Positions 60,515-64,000 of a DNA stretch of 64,000 bases are shown in pieces. The notes beneath the pieces are model-generated. The model was not told the origin of the DNA. It searched no databases and saw only the letters and a program-made list of their open reading frames with translations. Both the position numbers and the translations under genes were made by a program. Each line of letters starts with the position of its first letter. The first letter of the stretch is position 1. Source of the stretch: Sphingomonas sanguinis NBRC 13937 (lineage in GTDB: Bacteria > Pseudomonadota > Alphaproteobacteria > Sphingomonadales > Sphingomonadaceae); the NCBI RefSeq assembly GCF_001591005.1, contig NZ_BCTY01000009.1, positions 24,521 to 88,520 of the forward strand, read 5' to 3'.

Positions 60515-62031
60515 CGCATTCGGGGAGCATGGCGGCGGCACGGATCGGGCCGGGGCGCTGGACCTGGCATCTGGGCCTGCTCGGGGCGGCGACGGCGCTG
60601 GTGCTGTGGCTGTTCTGGCGCGATGCGACGCATCTGATGGACATCTGGTGGACCAGCACCACCTATGGCCATTGCCTGTTCATCGGCCCGGTCGTCGGCT
60701 GGCTGGTGTGGCAGCGTCGGGGTGAGCTGTCGCAACTGACCCCGACGGCCTGGTGGCCGGGGCTGATCCTCGTCGCGGGCGGCGGCTTCCTGTGGCTGCT
60801 CGGCGAGTCCGCGACCGTGGCGTTGATCCGCCAGCTGGGTCTCATCGCGACGCTGGAGGGGCTGGTCGTCACGCTGCTGGGGCCGATGGTGGCGCGCGGG
60901 CTGCTCTTTCCGCTGGCCTATGCCTGGTTCCTGGTGCCCTTTGGTGAGGAGCTGGAAAAGCCGCTTCAGCAGATTACCGTCTCTATCGTCATGCCGCTGC
61001 TCCACTGGAGCGGGATTCCCGCCACCGCCGACGGCGTGCTGATCCATGCGGGACGCTATTGGTTCGAGGTGGCGGAGGCCTGTTCGGGGTCGAAATTCGT
61101 CCTCGCGATGATCGCCTTTGCGACCCTGGTCGCCAATCTGTGCTTCCGCTCACCCGTGCGGCGCGCGGTGTTCCTGATCGTGTCGTTGATCGTGCCGGTC
61201 ATCGCCAACGGCATCCGCGCCTGGGGCACCATCTTCGCGGCCGACAAGACCTCGATCGAGGTGGCGGGCGGCATTGACCATATCATCTTCGGCTGGGTGT
61301 TCTTCGCGATCGTCATGGCGGCGGTGCTGGCGATCGGCTGGCAATTCTTCGACCGCTCGCCCGACGATCCGGCCTTCGATCCCGATCGATTGAAGGCGGT
61401 GCCCGGCCGCCGGATCGACCCGCTTCTGGCCGCCGTTCTGGCGGTCGCGATCACCGCCGTCTTCCCGAGCTGGAGCGGCTTTGCCGGGACCCGCGCGGCG
61501 ACGCTGCCAGCGCAACTGGCGCTGCCGCCGGTGCCCGGCTGGACGGTCGTGCCGCAGCAAAGCGTCTGGCGGCCCGATTATCCCGGCGCCGATGCGGTGT
61601 TGCAGCAGGCCTATCGCGATGCGCAGGGGCATCAGGTCGACCTGGCGGTGGCGGTCTTTTCCCACCAGCGTGAGGGCGGCAAGCTGGGGGCATTCAGCAC
61701 AGGGGTGATCCACGGGGCGGATCGCTGGCTGCGCGTCGCCGATCTGGGCCGGGTCGCGGGCGGCGACACGATGAAGATCATGGCGAGCGGCCCCGATGGC
61801 CAGACCCAGAATCGCGACGTTGCGACCTGGTATCGGATCGGCGATACGCTGACCCCGGATATGCGACGCGTAAAGATCGAGACGATGAAGGCCCGGCTGC
61901 TGGGGCAACGCCAGATGGCGGTGGCGGTGCATGTCGCGAGCGAGGGCGACGACCCCCATGCGATCGAGGCGTTCGTCGCCGCACTCGGGCCTATCGACCG
62001 GTTCGCCGACCGCCTGACGGGGCAGCGCTGA
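60511..62031 (+). CDS. xrtA: Exosortase A fused to an EpsI-like domain
   Basis: Inner-membrane cysteine transpeptidase that cleaves PEP-CTERM sorting signals, 506 residues. About eight transmembrane helices fill residues 18-290. The catalytic set is complete: Cys191 in EACSG, Arg236 in NGIRAWG and His257 in GGIDHIIFGW. After a last helix (about 310-330) an EpsI-type domain (about 340-500) with VPGWTVVPQQ, WRPDYPGADAV and VFSHQREGGKLGAF completes the chain; in other loci it is often a separate gene. No substrate with a PEP-CTERM tail is in the window. GTG start. Confidence 0.93.
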   Translation: MTHSGSMAAARIGPGRWTWHLGLLGAATALVLWLFWRDATHLMDIWWTSTTYGHCLFIGPVVGWLVWQRRGELSQLTPTAWWPGLILVAGGGFLWLLGESATVALIRQLGLIATLEGLVVTLLGPMVARGLLFPLAYAWFLVPFGEELEKPLQQITVSIVMPLLHWSGIPATADGVLIHAGRYWFEVAEACSGSKFVLAMIAFATLVANLCFRSPVRRAVFLIVSLIVPVIANGIRAWGTIFAADKTSIEVAGGIDHIIFGWVFFAIVMAAVLAIGWQFFDRSPDDPAFDPDRLKAVPGRRIDPLLAAVLAVAITAVFPSWSGFAGTRAATLPAQLALPPVPGWTVVPQQSVWRPDYPGADAVLQQAYRDAQGHQVDLAVAVFSHQREGGKLGAFSTGVIHGADRWLRVADLGRVAGGDTMKIMASGPDGQTQNRDVATWYRIGDTLTPDMRRVKIETMKARLLGQRQMAVAVHVASEGDDPHAIEAFVAALGPIDRFADRLTGQR

Positions 62032-62037
62032 CGCTCC

Positions 62038-63924
62038 ATGTGCGGTATCGCCGGTCTCTTCCATCCCGCAACGCCCAAGCCGGTCGATCCCGCCCGCCTG
62101 CGTGCGATGATCGCCGCGCAGGCGCATCGCGGGCCGGACGGGCAGGGGGTATGGACCGCGCCGGGTGTCGGCTTCGCCCATGCCCGGCTGTCGATCATCG
62201 ACGTCGCGGGCTCGCCGCAGCCGATGGTCGACGGCGAGGTGGCGGTCTGCTTCAACGGCGAGATCTATAATTATCGCGAGCTGCGCGCCGAACTGGCGGG
62301 CAAAGGCGCGGTCTTTCGCACGGATGGCGATACCGAGGTGCTGCTGCACGGCTGGCGGCATTGGGGCCCGGCGATGCTCGACCGGCTGGCCGGCATGTTC
62401 GCCTTTGCCGTGCATGATGCGAAGGCGGGGGCGCTGTTCCTGGCGCGCGATCGGCTGGGGGTGAAGCCGCTCCACTGGGCCGAGCTGCCCGATGGCGCGG
62501 TGGCCTTCGCCTCGGAGATGAAGGGGGTGCTGGCGCATCCGCTGGTCCGGCGGCGGCCCGATATTCGTGCGGTCGAGGATTATCTGGCGTTGGGCTATGT
62601 CCCCGACGATGCCAGCATGGTCGCGGGCATCCGCAAGCTGCCCGCTGGGCATTTCCTGCTGATCGAGCGGGGGCGCGGCGTTCCTGCCCCGCGCCGCTGG
62701 TGGGACGTGGATTTCTCGAATCGCGAGACCGGATCGGCCGCGCGACTGGGCGAGGAACTGCTCGCCCGGATGCGCGAAGGCGTGACCAGCCGGATGGTCG
62801 CCGACGTGCCGCTGGGCGCGTTCCTGTCGGGCGGGGTCGACAGCTCAGGCGTCGTCGCGCTGATGGCGGAGGCGTCCCCGCGCGCGGTGCGCACCTGCAC
62901 CATCGGGTTTGAGGAAGCGGGCCATGACGAGCGCGGCTATGCCCGCACCATCGCCCAGCGTTTCGCCACCGATCATGTCGAGCGGGTGGTGCGCGCCGAC
63001 GACTTTACGCTGATCGACACGCTGGTCGCGCATTTCGATGAGCCCTTTGCCGATGCCTCCGCGCTGGCGACCTATCGACTATGCCAGCTGGCGCGTGAGC
63101 ATGTGACGGTGGCGCTGTCGGGTGACGGTGCGGACGAGGCGATGGCGGGCTATCGCCGCCATGTCTTCCATGCGGGCGAGGAGCGGGTGAGGGGACTGTT
63201 CCCCGCTAACCTGCGCAGCCGTGTGTTCGGAACATTGGGGCGCGTCTATCCCAAGGCCGATTGGGCGCCGCGTCCGCTGCGGGCGAAGACGACGTTGCTG
63301 GCCTTGGGGATGGACGGGGCGGAAGCCTATGCGCGATCGGTGGGTGTTACGGACCCCGATCTGCGAGCCCGGCTCTTCACGGCGGAGGCGAAGGCGGCGC
63401 TGGGCGGACACCGGGCGGAAGATCGCTATGTCGCCGCGATGCGCGACGCACCGGCCCGCGATGCGATCGACCGGGCGCAATATGCCGACCTGAAGATCTG
63501 GCTGCCCGGCGATATCCTGACCAAAACCGACCGTATTTCAATGGCGGTGGGGCTGGAGGCGCGGGAGCCGCTGCTCGATCACCGCCTGGTGGAATATGCC
63601 GCGCGCCTGCCAGCCGCTATGCGCGTTCGGGGCGGGCAGGGCAAATGGCTGATGAAGAAGGCGCTCGAGCCCTATCTGCCTCGCGACATCCTCTATCGGC
63701 CGAAAATGGGCTTTGTGACGCCGATCAGCGCCTGGTTCCGGGGGGCGCTGGCCGAGGAAGCCGCACGGTTGGAGCATTCGGGGCTGTTGCGCGAGACGGG
63801 GTGGTTCCAACTCGCCGAACTGGGCCGGATCGCTGCCGATCACCGGGCCGGGCGCGCCGAGCATGGGCGGACGCTGTGGCAGATGCTGATGCTGGAGCGG
63901 AGTTTGACGCGGCTTTTCCTGTAA
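62038..63924 (+). CDS. XrtA/PEP-CTERM-type asparagine synthase-like amidotransferase
   Basis: A glutamine-dependent amidotransferase of 628 residues. The N-terminal glutaminase has Cys2 as nucleophile (MCGIAGLF) with HRGPDGQG, CFNGEIYNY and TDGDTEVLLHGW. The C-terminal synthetase domain has the PP-loop FLSGGVDSSGV, ALSGDGADE and KTDRISMAVGLEAREPLLDH. In XrtA loci such proteins probably amidate a sugar acid or other precursor instead of aspartate. It begins six bases after the exosortase stop and is the last complete gene. Confidence 0.92.
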   Translation: MCGIAGLFHPATPKPVDPARLRAMIAAQAHRGPDGQGVWTAPGVGFAHARLSIIDVAGSPQPMVDGEVAVCFNGEIYNYRELRAELAGKGAVFRTDGDTEVLLHGWRHWGPAMLDRLAGMFAFAVHDAKAGALFLARDRLGVKPLHWAELPDGAVAFASEMKGVLAHPLVRRRPDIRAVEDYLALGYVPDDASMVAGIRKLPAGHFLLIERGRGVPAPRRWWDVDFSNRETGSAARLGEELLARMREGVTSRMVADVPLGAFLSGGVDSSGVVALMAEASPRAVRTCTIGFEEAGHDERGYARTIAQRFATDHVERVVRADDFTLIDTLVAHFDEPFADASALATYRLCQLAREHVTVALSGDGADEAMAGYRRHVFHAGEERVRGLFPANLRSRVFGTLGRVYPKADWAPRPLRAKTTLLALGMDGAEAYARSVGVTDPDLRARLFTAEAKAALGGHRAEDRYVAAMRDAPARDAIDRAQYADLKIWLPGDILTKTDRISMAVGLEAREPLLDHRLVEYAARLPAAMRVRGGQGKWLMKKALEPYLPRDILYRPKMGFVTPISAWFRGALAEEAARLEHSGLLRETGWFQLAELGRIAADHRAGRAEHGRTLWQMLMLERSLTRLFL

Positions 63925-63926
63925 TT

Positions 63927-64000
63927 CCTCCCCTGTAAGGGGAGGTGGCAGCCCGCAGGGCTGACGGAGGGGTGTCGCACTCTCGATAGCGGGACACCCC
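63927..64000. repeat. Palindromic intergenic repeat, cut by window edge
   Basis: CCTCCCCTGTAAGGGGAGG, then TGGCAGCCCGCAGGGCTG, ACGGAGGGGTGTC and a GGGACACCCC turn. It follows the order of the copy at 18920 with substitutions; the right arm lies beyond the window. It starts three bases after the amidotransferase stop codon. Confidence 0.85.

Noticed and set aside
1..64000. CRISPR arrays, rRNA, transposases, toxin-antitoxin pairs and phage genes
   Set aside because: I looked for spaced direct repeats and for integrase, transposase and capsid motifs in the translated frames and found none.

Overview
The window is a 64 kb stretch of high-GC chromosomal DNA from an alphaproteobacterium, most likely a Sphingomonas-type member of the Sphingomonadales. 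The evidence is the lon-HU order followed by tRNA-Val, several large TonB-dependent receptors, a non-phosphorylative galactose pathway (gal, dgoA, dgoK), and a complete exosortase A (XrtA) polysaccharide locus. A GC-rich palindromic repeat also recurs in intergenic gaps. There are no rRNA genes, CRISPR arrays, transposases, integrases or phage genes. Genes are densely packed, and many neighbours overlap by ATGA, GTGA or TTGA.

Layout. 0-5.5 kb: the N-terminal part of an M1 aminopeptidase (minus, cut by the left edge), lon behind a sigma-32-like promoter, HU, tRNA-Val(CAC) and an EAL phosphodiesterase. 5.5-11 kb (minus): a caa3-type cytochrome oxidase operon with a lipidated subunit II carrying haem c, a fused subunit I-III, a small membrane protein, CtaG and a triple-CXXCH cytochrome. 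11-18.8 kb: TspO, a PepSY reductase-like protein with a DUF2946 protein, a hybrid PAS histidine kinase, an outer-membrane protein, a HAD hydrolase and a SleB-type wall hydrolase. 19-23.3 kb: a TonB receptor divergent from a PhoD phosphatase, with a Pho box between them. 23.3-34.1 kb: a cell-envelope island made of an AcvB/VirJ-like hydrolase, one polypeptide joining GH18-like, NodB deacetylase and GT2 domains, a PDZ-regulator-kinase operon divergent from mprF, and a glycosylasparaginase-type hydrolase.

34.4-46.3 kb: a large TonB receptor facing a gal-dgoA-dgoK operon, a free methionine-R-sulfoxide reductase, an RcnB/glycine-zipper protein, an M28 peptidase, a small membrane protein, and a stress operon (SDR, DUF892 ferritin-like, Mn catalase). 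46.3-64 kb: the XrtA locus. A minus-strand arm (acyl carrier protein, hydrolase 2, hydrolase 1) diverges from a plus-strand arm of at least twelve genes: acyl-CoA ligase, PLP decarboxylase, export lipoprotein, chain-length protein, tyrosine kinase, outer-membrane protein, ATPase, deacetylase, FemAB, glycosyltransferase, XrtA-EpsI and amidotransferase. No PEP-CTERM substrate is encoded here. The sugar transferases and regulators of such loci presumably lie past the right edge.

The strongest candidates for new biology are the XrtA acyl/amine side pathway, the three-domain polysaccharide enzyme, and the envelope island that combines an AcvB-like lipid hydrolase, a two-component system and MprF. 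Several operator-like sequences (sigma-32, Pho box, DgoR-like, EcfG-like) give testable regulatory predictions.
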